A stretch of DNA of 64,000 nucleotides from Lentibacillus sp. JNUCC-1 (GTDB taxonomy: Bacteria; Bacillota; Bacilli; Bacillales; Amphibacillaceae): assembly GCF_009741735.1 (NCBI RefSeq), contig NZ_WHOH01000001.1, positions 62,001 through 126,000 on the forward strand, written 5' to 3'. Position numbers and translations under genes: made by a program. A model generated the notes under the pieces. The model was not told the DNA's origin. It did not search any database and worked only from the letters and a program-made list of their open reading frames with translations. Positions 10,780-18,662 of this stretch are shown piece after piece (the first letter of the stretch is position 1; the number at the start of each line of letters is the position of its first letter).

Positions 10780-10794
10780 TTATAATGACTCTAA
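10780..10794. promoter_or_regulatory. PerR-box-like sequence upstream of ykuU
   Basis: TTATAATGACTCTAA matches the PerR consensus TTATAAT-N-ATTATAA at all but two informative positions. Its place in the ykuU/ykuT divergent region makes peroxide control of ykuU plausible. AT-rich intergenic DNA yields such matches by chance, so confidence is low. Confidence 0.25.
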
Positions 10795-10905
10795 ATTAGC
10801 TTTATGGCTTTATTAACCATTTTAGCCGCTTGTTTAATGGAAAGATGTTTATATTTTTGTTATTATGGTAACTCATTAAGTGAGAATAAAGAAAGGAGAA
10901 ATCAC

Positions 10906-11748
10906 ATGAACATATTCGAAGACGGGCTGGCACTTAACCTGAGTGGCATGTTAAATGACATACTGCCCATCGCAGGCAAAATCTTGTTACTTATTATTGC
11001 CTATTCAATTGTTAAACCAATTGGAAATAAAATGATACGCTCAAGTATCCATAATGCGGGGCGAACACGTAAAATATCAAATGGACGTGCCAAGACACTG
11101 GAAAAATTATTAATCAACCTCTTTTCCTATGTGCTTTTATTTATTTTCATTCTGATGCTGTTTGCTACATTTAATGCGCCTATAGGGCCATTGTTAGCAA
11201 GTGCCGGCGTAATTGGGTTGGCCATTGGTTTTGGAGCTCAAGGCCTTGTAAGCGATGTGGTCACAGGCTTTTTTATTTTATTGGAGCGCCAGTTGGAAAT
11301 TGATGATTATGTCACAACAGCAGGCTATGACGGCGTTGTGGAGGAGGTTGGACTTCGCACAACAAAAATCCGCAGTTTTGACGGTACGCTCAACTATGTA
11401 CCTAACAGGCTCATCGAGGGTGTTGCCAATCATACTCGCGGAAATATGCGTGCACTGGTCGATATTGGGATTAGCTATGACTCCAATATGGATGAAGCCA
11501 TTACTGTGCTTGAAGAAGTTTGTAGACAGTACAGAGATGATGAACGGTTCAAAGAAGGGCCTGATGTTCTCGGGGTTCAGGCAATTGACTCATCCAGTGT
11601 TGTGCTGCGTGTTCTCGGACAAACTGAAAATGGAATGCAGTGGGCTTGCGAACGGGATATGCGTAAATCCATTAAAGAGGCACTGAATGCAGCCAATATC
11701 ACCATTCCATATCCACACCAGGTTTTTATTGAAGAGAGTGCAAAATAG
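10906..11748 (+). CDS. ykuT: Small-conductance mechanosensitive channel (MscS family)
   Basis: A 280-residue MscS-type channel that opens under membrane tension to release solutes on osmotic downshock. Three membrane helices occupy about residues 15-130; the pore-lining helix is Gly/Ala rich (ASAGVIGLAIGFGAQGLVSD), followed by the beta domain GFFILLERQLEIDDYV and the C-terminal cage. The chosen ATG has AAAGGAG 8 bases upstream; the longer frame from 10804 lacks a ribosome site. Position next to ykuU and darB agrees with B. subtilis YkuT. Terminator follows at 11766. Confidence 0.93.
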   Translation: MNIFEDGLALNLSGMLNDILPIAGKILLLIIAYSIVKPIGNKMIRSSIHNAGRTRKISNGRAKTLEKLLINLFSYVLLFIFILMLFATFNAPIGPLLASAGVIGLAIGFGAQGLVSDVVTGFFILLERQLEIDDYVTTAGYDGVVEEVGLRTTKIRSFDGTLNYVPNRLIEGVANHTRGNMRALVDIGISYDSNMDEAITVLEEVCRQYRDDERFKEGPDVLGVQAIDSSSVVLRVLGQTENGMQWACERDMRKSIKEALNAANITIPYPHQVFIEESAK

Positions 11749-11765
11749 GTTCTATATTTTATTAT

Positions 11766-11798
11766 TAAAACCCCCTTACGGATCCGTAAGGGGGTTTA
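11766..11798. terminator. Bidirectional terminator between ykuT and darB
   Basis: Perfect stem AAACCCCCTTACGGATCCGTAAGGGGGTTT between two convergent genes. Confidence 0.9.
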
Positions 11799-11816
11799 TT
11801 AGAACGCATATCAGAG

Positions 11817-12257
11817 TTACTTGTCTTGAAAGTAATTTCTTTGGACCGCTTTTAATATAGCGCGCCTAGTCAGTATACCAATAAAATAGTCTTCTTCATC
11901 CGTAACACAAACAAAAGGATGATTGATTACCTTTTTCAGAGCACTTATAAAATGTTCGCCAGCAGATAATGTCGGTATGTCGGTATGCATCACTTCACTG
12001 ACACGCATTGTTGAAAGTTTATCGACTTCAAACTGTTCCATGCCCAGTGTCTGATTTAGAATCACGGTTTTGCCGATTATGCCAACAAACTTAAAAGACG
12101 TATCCAATACTGGAACGGCAGAATAGCCTGATTTCACCAAAACGAGTAGCGCGTGTTCCAGAGGATTATTTAACTGTACATGAGCTACTTTTTCAGAAGG
12201 AATCATCATATCTTCCACAACAATATCATTCAACGTTCTATCCTGTATGACTTCCAT
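11817..12257 (-). CDS. darB: CBS-domain c-di-AMP receptor DarB (YkuL)
   Basis: A 146-residue protein made of two CBS domains (about residues 14-70 and 82-140) and nothing else. Length and sequence (EVIQDRTLNDIVVEDMMIPS at the N-terminus) fit B. subtilis YkuL, now called DarB. That protein binds c-di-AMP and, when free of it, binds the (p)ppGpp synthetase Rel and pyruvate carboxylase. Gene order (next to ykuT) agrees. The same window encodes KtrC, another c-di-AMP target in related bacteria. Ribosome site AAAAGGAGCG precedes the ATG. Confidence 0.9.
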   Translation of the reverse strand: MEVIQDRTLNDIVVEDMMIPSEKVAHVQLNNPLEHALLVLVKSGYSAVPVLDTSFKFVGIIGKTVILNQTLGMEQFEVDKLSTMRVSEVMHTDIPTLSAGEHFISALKKVINHPFVCVTDEEDYFIGILTRRAILKAVQRNYFQDK

Positions 12258-12408
12258 ACATATCGCTCCTTTTTTTCACTTTTCTCGAGACCTGCTTTTG
12301 CCTGGCCCAAAAGGAGTAGCCATCCTCACTTTCCATACTACCATAGTTTATGCTGCATAAACATTTTTAGCTCCTTTTATTTGACCTCATAAACCATTTT
12401 ATTTAAAG

Positions 12409-12426
12409 TATGAACATATGCTCATA
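12409..12426. promoter_or_regulatory. Candidate CzrA operator over the czrA-czcD promoter
   Basis: Imperfect palindrome TATGAACATATGCTCATA resembles ArsR/SmtB-family (CzrA) operators of the ATATGANNN...NNNTCATAT type. It overlaps a likely -10 box TATAAT at 12425-12430, so a repressor bound here would block the promoter of the czrA-czcD operon. Confidence 0.6.
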
Positions 12427-12450
12427 TAATAATGTAAGTGAGGCGATCTT

Positions 12451-12750
12451 ATGACATACCAGCCTTTAGATGAAGAATTGATTATGGAGGTTTCGAACAT
12501 TTTCAAGGCTTTATCTGACCCGACACGAATTAGAATTCTGCATTTGTTGTATCATCGTGAATGTTCAGTCAATGAAATCGCAGAACATCTCAGTCTGCAA
12601 CAATCGACTGTCTCTCATCAACTGAAATATTTAAGACAGCTAAGGCTTGTTAAATACAGACGGAAAAAAACAATGTACTACTACGAAGCAGATGATGAAC
12701 ATGTTCGAAATCTATTGGAACAAACGATATTACATGTCAGACATATATAG
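12451..12750 (+). CDS. czrA: ArsR/SmtB-family metal-sensing repressor (CzrA-like)
   Basis: A 99-residue winged-helix repressor. [16 protein letters not shown] and the recognition helix [22 protein letters not shown] are the hallmark of the family. The C-terminal helix ends in H...HVRHI with Asp/His pairs (DDEHVRN, ILHVRH) suited to the alpha-5 zinc site of CzrA. It is followed 11 bases later by a CDF zinc exporter, and a palindromic operator overlaps its promoter, so it probably represses this pair until zinc or cobalt is in excess. The metal is inferred from context. Confidence 0.9.
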   Translation: MTYQPLDEELIMEVSNIFKALSDPTRIRILHLLYHRECSVNEIAEHLSLQQSTVSHQLKYLRQLRLVKYRRKKTMYYYEADDEHVRNLLEQTILHVRHI

Positions 12751-12761
12751 GAGGTTGTTGT

Positions 12762-13664
12762 ATGGGGCATAATCACAGTCACGAACACCATACAGACAAT
12801 AAAAAGGTATTGTTTATCAGTTTTTTAATTATTTTCGGCTTCATGATTGTCGAGGCTATTGGAGGCTTCCTTACGAACAGTCTCGCTCTATTATCCGATG
12901 CCGGCCATATGCTGAGTGATGCTGCGTCATTGGGTCTCAGTCTCATCGCATTTAAAATCGGTACAAAAAAAGCAACTGAAAGCAAGACATACGGTTACAG
13001 TCGAATGGAAATTCTAGCGGCCTTTATTAACGGAATTACATTGATTGTAATTTCAGTCTATATCTTTTACGAAGCTTATAAACGCTTTTTAGAACCACCT
13101 GAAGTCAGCGCCAGCATGATGATCATTGCAGCAATTGGGTTGGTTGTGAATATCGTTGTTGCCTGGATGCTGATGCGCGGCGATTCAAAGGAAAACCTAA
13201 ATATACGAAGCGCTCTGTTGCATGTTTTTGGAGACCTCCTCGGTTCAATAGGCGCACTTGTTGCAGGTGTGTTGATTCTTCTTTTCAGCTGGAATATCGC
13301 TGATCCAATTGCAAGTGTTGTTGTTGCTATTCTTATTATCAGTTCAGGGATTCGCATTACCAGGGATGCCGCTCACGTATTAATGGAGGGAAAACCTGAT
13401 AATATTAATGTGGAAGACATTCATAATGAACTTGTAGGTATTACAGAAGTTAAAGACGCACACCATCTGCATGTGTGGTCTATTACTTCCGACTTTCCGG
13501 CCCTTACCTGTCATTTGGTCGTGGATTCTGACGTTGATCGAGACAAGATACTCGTTGCCGCACAAAAGATGTTAAAGAACAAGTTTGGCATCAGTCATAG
13601 CACAATTCAGATCGAGGGAAAAAATACTGCCACAAACACAGAGGGCGAATCATGCGATGAATAA
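12762..13664 (+). CDS. czcD: Cation diffusion facilitator, zinc/cadmium/cobalt exporter
   Basis: A 300-residue CDF antiporter with six membrane helices in about residues 15-205 and a cytosolic ferredoxin-like domain after that. The His-rich N-terminus (GHNHSHEHHTD) and the metal-site motifs SDAGHMLSDAASL in helix 2 and HVFGDLLGS in helix 5 match the Zn-transporting HxxxD/DxxxD pattern of CzcD. The domain end has HHLHVWSITSDFP. It is the second gene of the operon with the CzrA-like repressor, separated by 11 bases with AGGAGG in the gap. Confidence 0.95.
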   Translation: MGHNHSHEHHTDNKKVLFISFLIIFGFMIVEAIGGFLTNSLALLSDAGHMLSDAASLGLSLIAFKIGTKKATESKTYGYSRMEILAAFINGITLIVISVYIFYEAYKRFLEPPEVSASMMIIAAIGLVVNIVVAWMLMRGDSKENLNIRSALLHVFGDLLGSIGALVAGVLILLFSWNIADPIASVVVAILIISSGIRITRDAAHVLMEGKPDNINVEDIHNELVGITEVKDAHHLHVWSITSDFPALTCHLVVDSDVDRDKILVAAQKMLKNKFGISHSTIQIEGKNTATNTEGESCDE

Positions 13665-13674
13665 GAGGGTTTTT

Positions 13675-13716
13675 TAAAGCGGAGAGTACAATCGCAAGAT
13701 TTGCTCTCCGCTTTAT
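13675..13716 (+). terminator. Terminator of czrA-czcD
   Basis: Stem AAAGCGGAGAG / CTCTCCGCTTT with a 17-base loop, right after czcD. Confidence 0.8.
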
Positions 13717-13811
13717 AAATTCTTTCTTTTATATGTTCATTTCTAAGTGCTATTGATGCTATAATACAGAATCAGAGGCTACTTCACTCCACTTGAAAGG
13801 ATATAGCATCT

Positions 13812-14663
13812 ATGAATAGAAGAACGTTTATAAAGCGATTAATGGGATCAGCACTTGCCGTTCTCGGAATTGGGGGCGGAACATACTATTATGCCAGAGA
13901 AATTGAGCCTGCCATGCTTCACATTCAAGAAGAAATAATACTGTCGGGAAAACTCTCCCCTGACTTTGACGGGTTTAAAATTATCCAATTTTCAGATACA
14001 CATATTGGATTTCATTATAACTTAGGCGCCTTTAAAAAGTTGGTTAAAACGATCAACGACCTTTCTCCTGACTTAATTGTGTTTACAGGAGACCTTGTGG
14101 ATGACCCAGATACCTATAATTGGCGGGAGCCACTGGCAGATGCTTTGCAGTCTTTGCAAGCACCATACGGGAAGTTCTGGGTGTACGGCAATCATGACCA
14201 CGGAGGATACGGCACTGAAATTCTCAATGAAGTTATGACAGACTCGGGATTTGAGTTATTAAAAAATGCACATGCTAAAATAGGATCCAATGATGAATCG
14301 ATTGTCTTGGCGGGTATTGATGACACAATCTTAGGCCGGCCGGATCTCGAACAGGCTCTTTCTTCTGTCAATCCGGAATTATTTACGATACTGCTCGCTC
14401 ATGAACCGGATTTCGCTGATACTGGTAAACGATCTCATGCCGATGTTCAGCTTTCCGGACATAGCCATGGCGGACAAGTACGACTTCCCTTCATCGGTCA
14501 TCTCTATACGCCTGCAGATGCTAAAAAGTATATTCAAGGAAAGTATGAGTTTCCTGAGCAAAGTTATACACTTTATGTCAGCAAAGGAATTGGCACTACC
14601 AGGATGCCTTACCGATTTTTATGCCGCCCGGAAATCCATGTCTATACCCTGAAGGCTGAGTAA
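13812..14663 (+). CDS. ykuE: Metallophosphoesterase YkuE, Tat-exported
   Basis: A 283-residue calcineurin-type phosphoesterase. Family motifs are in order: FSDTHIG, TGDLVDD, GNHDH, LAHEPD and SGHSHGGQ, giving all metal ligands. The N-terminus NRRTFIKRLMGS plus a weakly hydrophobic stretch is a twin-arginine signal; B. subtilis YkuE is a Tat substrate bound to the wall. The start has GAAAGGATATAGCATCT upstream of ATG. tatA lies in this same window at 61 kb, although not in the same operon. The physiological substrate is unknown. Confidence 0.93.
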   Translation: MNRRTFIKRLMGSALAVLGIGGGTYYYAREIEPAMLHIQEEIILSGKLSPDFDGFKIIQFSDTHIGFHYNLGAFKKLVKTINDLSPDLIVFTGDLVDDPDTYNWREPLADALQSLQAPYGKFWVYGNHDHGGYGTEILNEVMTDSGFELLKNAHAKIGSNDESIVLAGIDDTILGRPDLEQALSSVNPELFTILLAHEPDFADTGKRSHADVQLSGHSHGGQVRLPFIGHLYTPADAKKYIQGKYEFPEQSYTLYVSKGIGTTRMPYRFLCRPEIHVYTLKAE

Positions 14664-14755
14664 AAATACCTTTTCAGAACAGTGCCGATTTTTCTATTGA
14701 ATCTGGACAAGCTTTGAGATAGGATAATAGTAACATTATGAAAGGAGGATGATGT

Positions 14756-15232
14756 ATGTGTAGTAGAGACCCAATTCCAATAGAAGAACTGGCCCAAGCA
14801 ATCTTTACTGTAAATCGCCATGCCAAAACAGCACCTGAACCTCAACATTTATACGCCATCAAAAAAACAGCCATCGAACAATTGCTGAAGGAAGAACGCG
14901 CTGAAAAACTTGGACTTCACTTTTCCAAAAACCCCAAACTTAGCAATCAGCATTCAACGCTGTTAGTAAGAGTTGGCAGTTATTATTTTCATGTGCCGCC
15001 TGAGAGAAAGGATTTTAAAGAACTGAACCATCTTGGTCACTTGAATGAAAACTATCGCAATCCCCAAACCAAAATGTCCTTGGCCAAAGCAAAGCGTATC
15101 ATTTATCGCTACATCGATTGGTCCCCTCCAAACGAAAAAAAGACAAGCAGAAAAACATATTCATCACGTTATTATACACCTTCATCTCTTGGCAAAATGC
15201 AATGGCCGCCTGTAAGGTCAACGAGGCGCTGA
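14756..15232 (+). CDS. ykyB: YkyB-family protein of unknown function
   Basis: A 158-residue protein matching YkyB, a conserved Bacillaceae protein without known function. It is cytosolic, basic, and has no membrane segment. The first 130 residues carry the conserved block (IEELAQAIFTVNRHAKTAP, then LYAIKKTAIEQLL), and the last 30 are Ser/Lys/Arg rich. AAAGGAGGATG precedes the ATG. Its 3' end overlaps by about 60 bases the antisense membrane-protein ORF at 15172-15624, and a terminator follows at 15252. Confidence 0.88.
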   Translation: MCSRDPIPIEELAQAIFTVNRHAKTAPEPQHLYAIKKTAIEQLLKEERAEKLGLHFSKNPKLSNQHSTLLVRVGSYYFHVPPERKDFKELNHLGHLNENYRNPQTKMSLAKAKRIIYRYIDWSPPNEKKTSRKTYSSRYYTPSSLGKMQWPPVRSTRR

Positions 15233-15624
15233 AACTTGTATATACTTAACACAAAAAAAAGAGCCTTAACAGCTCTTTTTTGTTTGCTTCTTATACGTCC
15301 CCATATGTTAATCACCATTATAAACAGTCCAAACCCTGCCAGCCCTTGCAGTGTATGCTTCATAAGACCATTCTCGATATCAGTGGGCAAACTCAGCTCA
15401 AAAAAACCCTTGATTGAAAGTAGGACGACCATGAGCAAAAGACTCGTAATCATGTATGTCAACGCTCCTTGTGCGCCTATTTGTATAAACCACATAACAA
15501 TAGGCTGAAGCAAAAAATAAGCTGCTGCCAACCCTAGTATTACCGCACATATATAAAGATGTTCTTCTTTCATACCTAAGATCAATAATTGCCGAATATT
15601 AATGATGCTTCCGAAACTTAGCAC
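15172..15624 (-). CDS. Small hydrophobic membrane protein, C-terminus doubtful
   Basis: Unrecognised protein with four likely membrane helices in the first 120 residues (around YICAVILGLAAAYFLL, LTYMITSLLLMVVLL, TLQGLAGFGLFIMVI). The start could be GTG at 15624, after GAAAGAG, or ATG at 15573. After a basic segment (GRIRSKQKRA) the frame runs straight through a strong terminator hairpin and 60 bases into the 3' end of ykyB on the other strand. That is unusual and suggests either a lost stop codon or a one-base error in the A/T runs near 15253-15281. The real protein probably ends near residue 123. Confidence 0.55.
   Translation of the reverse strand: MLSFGSIINIRQLLILGMKEEHLYICAVILGLAAAYFLLQPIVMWFIQIGAQGALTYMITSLLLMVVLLSIKGFFELSLPTDIENGLMKHTLQGLAGFGLFIMVINIWGRIRSKQKRAVKALFFVLSIYKFQRLVDLTGGHCILPRDEGV
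15252..15281. terminator. Bidirectional terminator of ykyB and the opposing gene
   Basis: Stem AAAAAGAGC-CTTAACA-GCTCTTTTT with A and T runs on either side. It lies inside the minus-strand ORF 15172-15624, which suggests that ORF should end before it. Confidence 0.8.
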
Positions 15625-15709
15625 GTTATCAGCTCTTTCAAATAAGTTCTTACTATTTTTTCCACCTTTGTCATATAGTATTCACAAAGTGATTAATTTA
15701 AACATGATA

Positions 15710-15752
15710 AGTGATGCGCGTCACAGTGAGACTTTGCATAAACAGGTATGAT
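15710..15752 (+). promoter_or_regulatory. FNR-type box and -10, ancestral promoter of scdA
   Basis: AGTGA-TGCGCG-TCACA (15710-15725) matches the FNR/CRP consensus TGTGA-N6-TCACA at nine of ten positions. A -10 hexamer TATGAT lies at 15747-15752, so the start site would be near 15759 and the box centred at about -41.5, the classic activating position. The IS110 element begins about 12 bases after that start site, and scdA lies beyond it. Confidence 0.6.
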
Positions 15753-15816
15753 AAAGTCAAATCCATTAAGGAGCATTCCTGTAATGAAGAAATTTGAGGT
15801 TTGAACAGAAAAGAGC

Positions 15817-15877
15817 CCTCTTGGTATAGTACAGGGTGTCATGATCATGACCCCGAATTAAATAAATACCAAGGAGG
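15817..15877 (+). promoter_or_regulatory. Hairpin hiding the IS110 transposase ribosome site
   Basis: CCTCTTGGTAT (15817-15827) pairs with ATACCAAGGAGG (15866-15877, one bulged base), which includes the AAGGAGG ribosome site. An inner palindrome GGGTGTCATGATCATGACCC lies in the loop. Such a fold would restrain translation from read-through transcripts. Not tested by folding software. Confidence 0.55.
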
Positions 15878-15884
15878 ACTCGCA

Positions 15885-17168
15885 ATGAATTATAACCAAA
15901 ATCACAAAATCGCGCAAATCACAGAATCCACATTGATCGTGGGGATTGACATCGCAAAAGACAAACACGTAGCTCGCGCACAAGATTATCGAGGTATTGA
16001 ATTTGGCAAACGATTGATCTTTGAAAATCGAATACACGATTATCAAAAGCTGCTTGATTGGGTAGCTAGGCTTCAAGAGAAAAACCAAAAGACACATGTC
16101 ATGTTTGGCGTTGAACCGACTGGCCACTTTTGGAAGAGTCTAGCCTACTACCTGAACGCCAAAGGTTATGACTTTGTGTTAGTTAACCCGATGCATGTTA
16201 AAAAAAGCAAAGAGCTGGACGACAATTCGCCCACAAAAAATGATACGAAAGACGCACGTGTTATTGCACAGATGGTTAAGGATGGTCGATACTCTGTACC
16301 GAACCTTCTTGACGGTGTTTATGCCGAGTTAAGGGAAGGGATTAAATTACGAGATCAACTCACCAAACAGCTGATGATTGTCGAAGGACGCATCCAAAAC
16401 GCCATACAACGGTATTTTCCGGAGTTTGATGATGTGTTTAATGACTGGAATGGTAAGACAGCTATTTGTACACTGCGTGAATTCCCATTTCCATCTGATA
16501 TTCAGGATATGACCCCTGAAGACGTGCTTTCAACGTGGAAAACAGTCGTTAAAAGTGGTGTGGGCATCAAACGTGCCAATCAGCTTGTCCAAGCTGCCCA
16601 GAAAAGCATTGGTGTTCAGATAGGTTTGCGCTTTGCCAGGCAGGAATTACAGACTCTGCTTGATCAATATGAATTGTACAACCAACAACTTGTGTCATTG
16701 GATAAAGAGATCGAAACACTTATAACAGATCTACCTGGAGCTAAAGAAATGATGGCTATTAAAGGCATTGGTCCCACGACAGTGGCCACGTTTTTCGCCG
16801 AGGTCGGAGACCTCTCCAACTACAGTCATCCCCAGCAAATTGTAAGTATGGCTGGTCTATCCTTAAAAGAACACAGCTCGGGTAAATTCAAAGGGCAAAC
16901 ACGAATAGACAAGCGTGGACGCAAGCGATTGAGAAGAGCGATCTATTTAGCTGTGCGCCCACTGGTAGCACATAATTCGACGTTCAAGACATTGCATCAT
17001 TATTACACCACGCGTCCCGATCGTCCTTTGAAAAAGCAACAATCTCTGATCGCTTTGTGCGGTAAGTTGATACGTGTCTTATTCGCCATTGGCACGAAGC
17101 AGTGTGAATTTGATGGAAGTAAACTACTACAAGGACTACCTGAATTACAAACAAGTCAGGTGGCATGA
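15885..17168 (+). CDS. IS110-family transposase (DEDD recombinase)
   Basis: A 427-residue recombinase. The N-terminal RuvC-like DEDD domain shows GIDIAKDKH (Asp 22), GVEPTGH (Glu, about residue 86) and KNDTKDARVIA (Asp pair, about residues 122-126). The C-terminal Tnp domain shows IKGIGPTTVATFFAEVGD and AGLSLKEHSSG with the nucleophilic serine region, then KRGRKRLRRAIY. The ATG at 15885 was chosen because AAGGAGG lies 8 bases upstream; the frame is open from 15801 but without a ribosome site. The gene looks intact, so the element may still be active. IS110 recombinases are guided by an element-encoded bridge RNA. Confidence 0.93.
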   Translation: MNYNQNHKIAQITESTLIVGIDIAKDKHVARAQDYRGIEFGKRLIFENRIHDYQKLLDWVARLQEKNQKTHVMFGVEPTGHFWKSLAYYLNAKGYDFVLVNPMHVKKSKELDDNSPTKNDTKDARVIAQMVKDGRYSVPNLLDGVYAELREGIKLRDQLTKQLMIVEGRIQNAIQRYFPEFDDVFNDWNGKTAICTLREFPFPSDIQDMTPEDVLSTWKTVVKSGVGIKRANQLVQAAQKSIGVQIGLRFARQELQTLLDQYELYNQQLVSLDKEIETLITDLPGAKEMMAIKGIGPTTVATFFAEVGDLSNYSHPQQIVSMAGLSLKEHSSGKFKGQTRIDKRGRKRLRRAIYLAVRPLVAHNSTFKTLHHYYTTRPDRPLKKQQSLIALCGKLIRVLFAIGTKQCEFDGSKLLQGLPELQTSQVA

Positions 17169-17280
17169 ATATTGATGTTAACTACTCCACGTAGATAAGT
17201 GGTTCTGAATGAGCGATTAATAAACCTTTTTAATTCATTTGGGATGTTTCAACAAATGCATCTGATGGCCTTAGGATTGA

Positions 17281-17520
17281 ACAAACACCAATAGTGCAGA
17301 GTCGGAGCTTATTTAACCCATTCGGGCAATAGACCCAGCTAAGGAGCATTTCCGACCTCCACCTTGTGGATACGCAGGACGAAGGAATGTATGGATAATA
17401 ATCCCGTGATACATGGGAGGGTGAGCGACCATAAGTTGTGTGGAGATTTTCAGCACGGTTATCACGTCTCTTGTCACCAAATGTTCACAGTTTGGGCGTT
17501 AGGATGGCATAGACTACGTC
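17281..17520 (+). ncRNA. Candidate bridge RNA region of the IS110 element
   Basis: The 3' non-coding part (17169-17601) is about 430 bases long, codes for nothing recognisable and has several hairpins. GTCGGA (17301-17306) pairs with TCCGAC (17351-17356). Just inside the 3' arm, 17340-17350 reads TAAGGAGCATT, an exact 11-base copy of the insertion flank at 15767-15777. A copy of the target held in a loop is what a target-binding guide should look like. In the IS1111 subgroup the bridge RNA lies 3' of the gene. RNA limits are guesses. Confidence 0.45.
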
Positions 17521-17645
17521 CGAAATTTCCGAAATCAACACCTGATACTCAACCCGCATTCAATATGTCAATGAAGTGTTTGAGTAATTCTAAGAAAGTA
17601 AGAGCATTTTGGAGATATTTTAATTATATAGAGGGAGGACTTAAT

Positions 17646-18338
17646 ATGACAACATTTACTGCTGAACATAAACCTGCTGATATCGTGAAGGTATTTCCAA
17701 AAGCGAGCGACCTGTTTAAAGCACATCGGATCGATTTTTGCTGTGGCGGTGATCAGCCACTGAAAAATGTTTTCACGGAAAATCATCTCGACGAGGCAGA
17801 TATATTATCAAAACTAAACAACCTTTATAAAGACTGGAGTGCGGAAGGTCATGCGGTGACAGATTGGGAATCAGTTCCCTTAAATGAATTAGTGGACCAC
17901 ATTATTCATACACATCATGCCTATTTGAATGACGAGCTTCCTGCATTAAATCAATTCGTAAGTAAAATCTTCCGTGCGCATGGGGCAAAGCATCCTCACC
18001 TTGTTGAGTTAAACCGTTTGTTCAACGCTTTTAAACTGGAAATGGAAGAACATATGGTTAAAGAAGAAGCAGACGTCTTCCCTCTAATTAAAGAATACGA
18101 ATTAAATCCAAGTGAAGCGTTGCGCACGCAAATTCATCAGGCAAATGATGAATTAGAGGCAGAACATGATGAAGCTGGAAATCTTATTAAACAGATGCGG
18201 CATATCACCCATGATTTCCAACCGCCAGAAGACGCCTGCAACAGTTACCGCATCACTTATGCCCGTCTTGCTGAACTGGAAGATCAGACCTTTACCCACG
18301 TGCATCTGGAAAATAATATTTTATTCAAAAGAATATAA
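17646..18338 (+). CDS. scdA: Iron-sulfur cluster repair di-iron protein ScdA (RIC)
   Basis: A 230-residue RIC/YtfE-family protein, which repairs iron-sulfur clusters damaged by nitric oxide or oxidants. The N-terminal ScdA domain has KAHRIDFCCGGDQP (two adjacent Cys); the hemerythrin-like part has the His/Glu ligands HTHHAYLNDELP, HPHLVEL, EEHMVKEEADVFP and FTHVHLENNILF. The start ATG follows AGAGGGAGGACTTAAT; the frame is open to 17364, but that part belongs to IS110 DNA. Such genes are induced by NO or low oxygen. Here the likely FNR promoter is cut off by the IS110 insertion. Terminator at 18342. Confidence 0.93.
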   Translation: MTTFTAEHKPADIVKVFPKASDLFKAHRIDFCCGGDQPLKNVFTENHLDEADILSKLNNLYKDWSAEGHAVTDWESVPLNELVDHIIHTHHAYLNDELPALNQFVSKIFRAHGAKHPHLVELNRLFNAFKLEMEEHMVKEEADVFPLIKEYELNPSEALRTQIHQANDELEAEHDEAGNLIKQMRHITHDFQPPEDACNSYRITYARLAELEDQTFTHVHLENNILFKRI

Positions 18339-18341
18339 AAC

Positions 18342-18374
18342 AGACGGGGACTGCTAGAAATGAGTCCCCGTCTT
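18342..18374 (+). terminator. Terminator of scdA
   Basis: Stem AGACGGGGACT / AGTCCCCGTCT followed by TATATT. Convergent with the FbpB-like gene. Confidence 0.85.
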
Positions 18375-18386
18375 ATATTAATCTTT

Positions 18387-18521
18387 TTATTGTTCTTTCA
18401 TATATTCTTCTTGTCTTTTTTCCAGGCGTATTTCCAGCTTATCAAGTTCTTTATCATCGCGCATTAAAGCATTTTTATTTTCCTCAACAAGCTCTTCAAA
18501 TGTCAGATGTTTAGGATGCAT
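18387..18521 (-). CDS. FbpB-family small basic protein
   Basis: A 44-residue protein, MHPKHLTFEELVEENKNALM at the N-terminus, then charged helix to the end. It matches the Fur-regulated small basic protein family (FbpB), whose signature is L(S/T)FEELVxENKxxL(L/M)xD. In B. subtilis, FbpB helps the FsrA small RNA shut down iron-rich proteins under iron limitation. AAAGGAGTGAACAAA precedes the ATG. The upstream AGATAATAGGGTATCA only loosely resembles a Fur box. The family assignment is good, the iron-sparing role is inferred. Confidence 0.7.
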   Translation of the reverse strand: MHPKHLTFEELVEENKNALMRDDKELDKLEIRLEKRQEEYMKEQ

Positions 18522-18630
18522 TTTGTTCACTCCTTTTCTTTTGTTATCTATATGATACCCTATTATCTGCTTCCTAAATCTAAATTATGTGAAAATTATA
18601 TTACGGTTTGTTTTCAATGAACACATTCCA

Positions 18631-18662
18631 AATAAAAAATGAGCACCAAACTTGTACTCATT
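18631..18662 (-). terminator. Terminator of the Spo0E-like gene
   Basis: Minus-strand stem AATGAG / CTCATT plus T run, overlapping the stop codon of the Spo0E-like gene. Confidence 0.7.

Larger units (their letters stand above)
15771..17608 (+). mobile_element. IS110-family insertion element
   Basis: Contains one DEDD transposase gene and a long non-coding 3' region. Boundaries are inferred: the 7-mer GAGCATT occurs at both proposed ends (15771-15777 and 17602-17608). Joining the outer flanks there rebuilds a natural leader from the FNR promoter to the scdA ribosome site. There are no long terminal inverted repeats, as expected for this family. Inside each end the motif AATGAAG followed by TTTGAG recurs. 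Total length is about 1.83 kb, longer than most IS110 elements, so the right boundary could be nearer (a second AAGGAGCATT is at 17341). Confidence 0.7.

Noticed and set aside
17364..17645. N-terminal extension of ScdA
   Set aside because: This part belongs to IS110 DNA and has no family similarity; ScdA begins at the ATG at 17646 with a strong ribosome site.
18531..18600. Fur box upstream of the FbpB-like gene
   Set aside because: AGATAATAGGGTATCA has an extra base and mismatches against the Fur consensus; too weak to list as a site.
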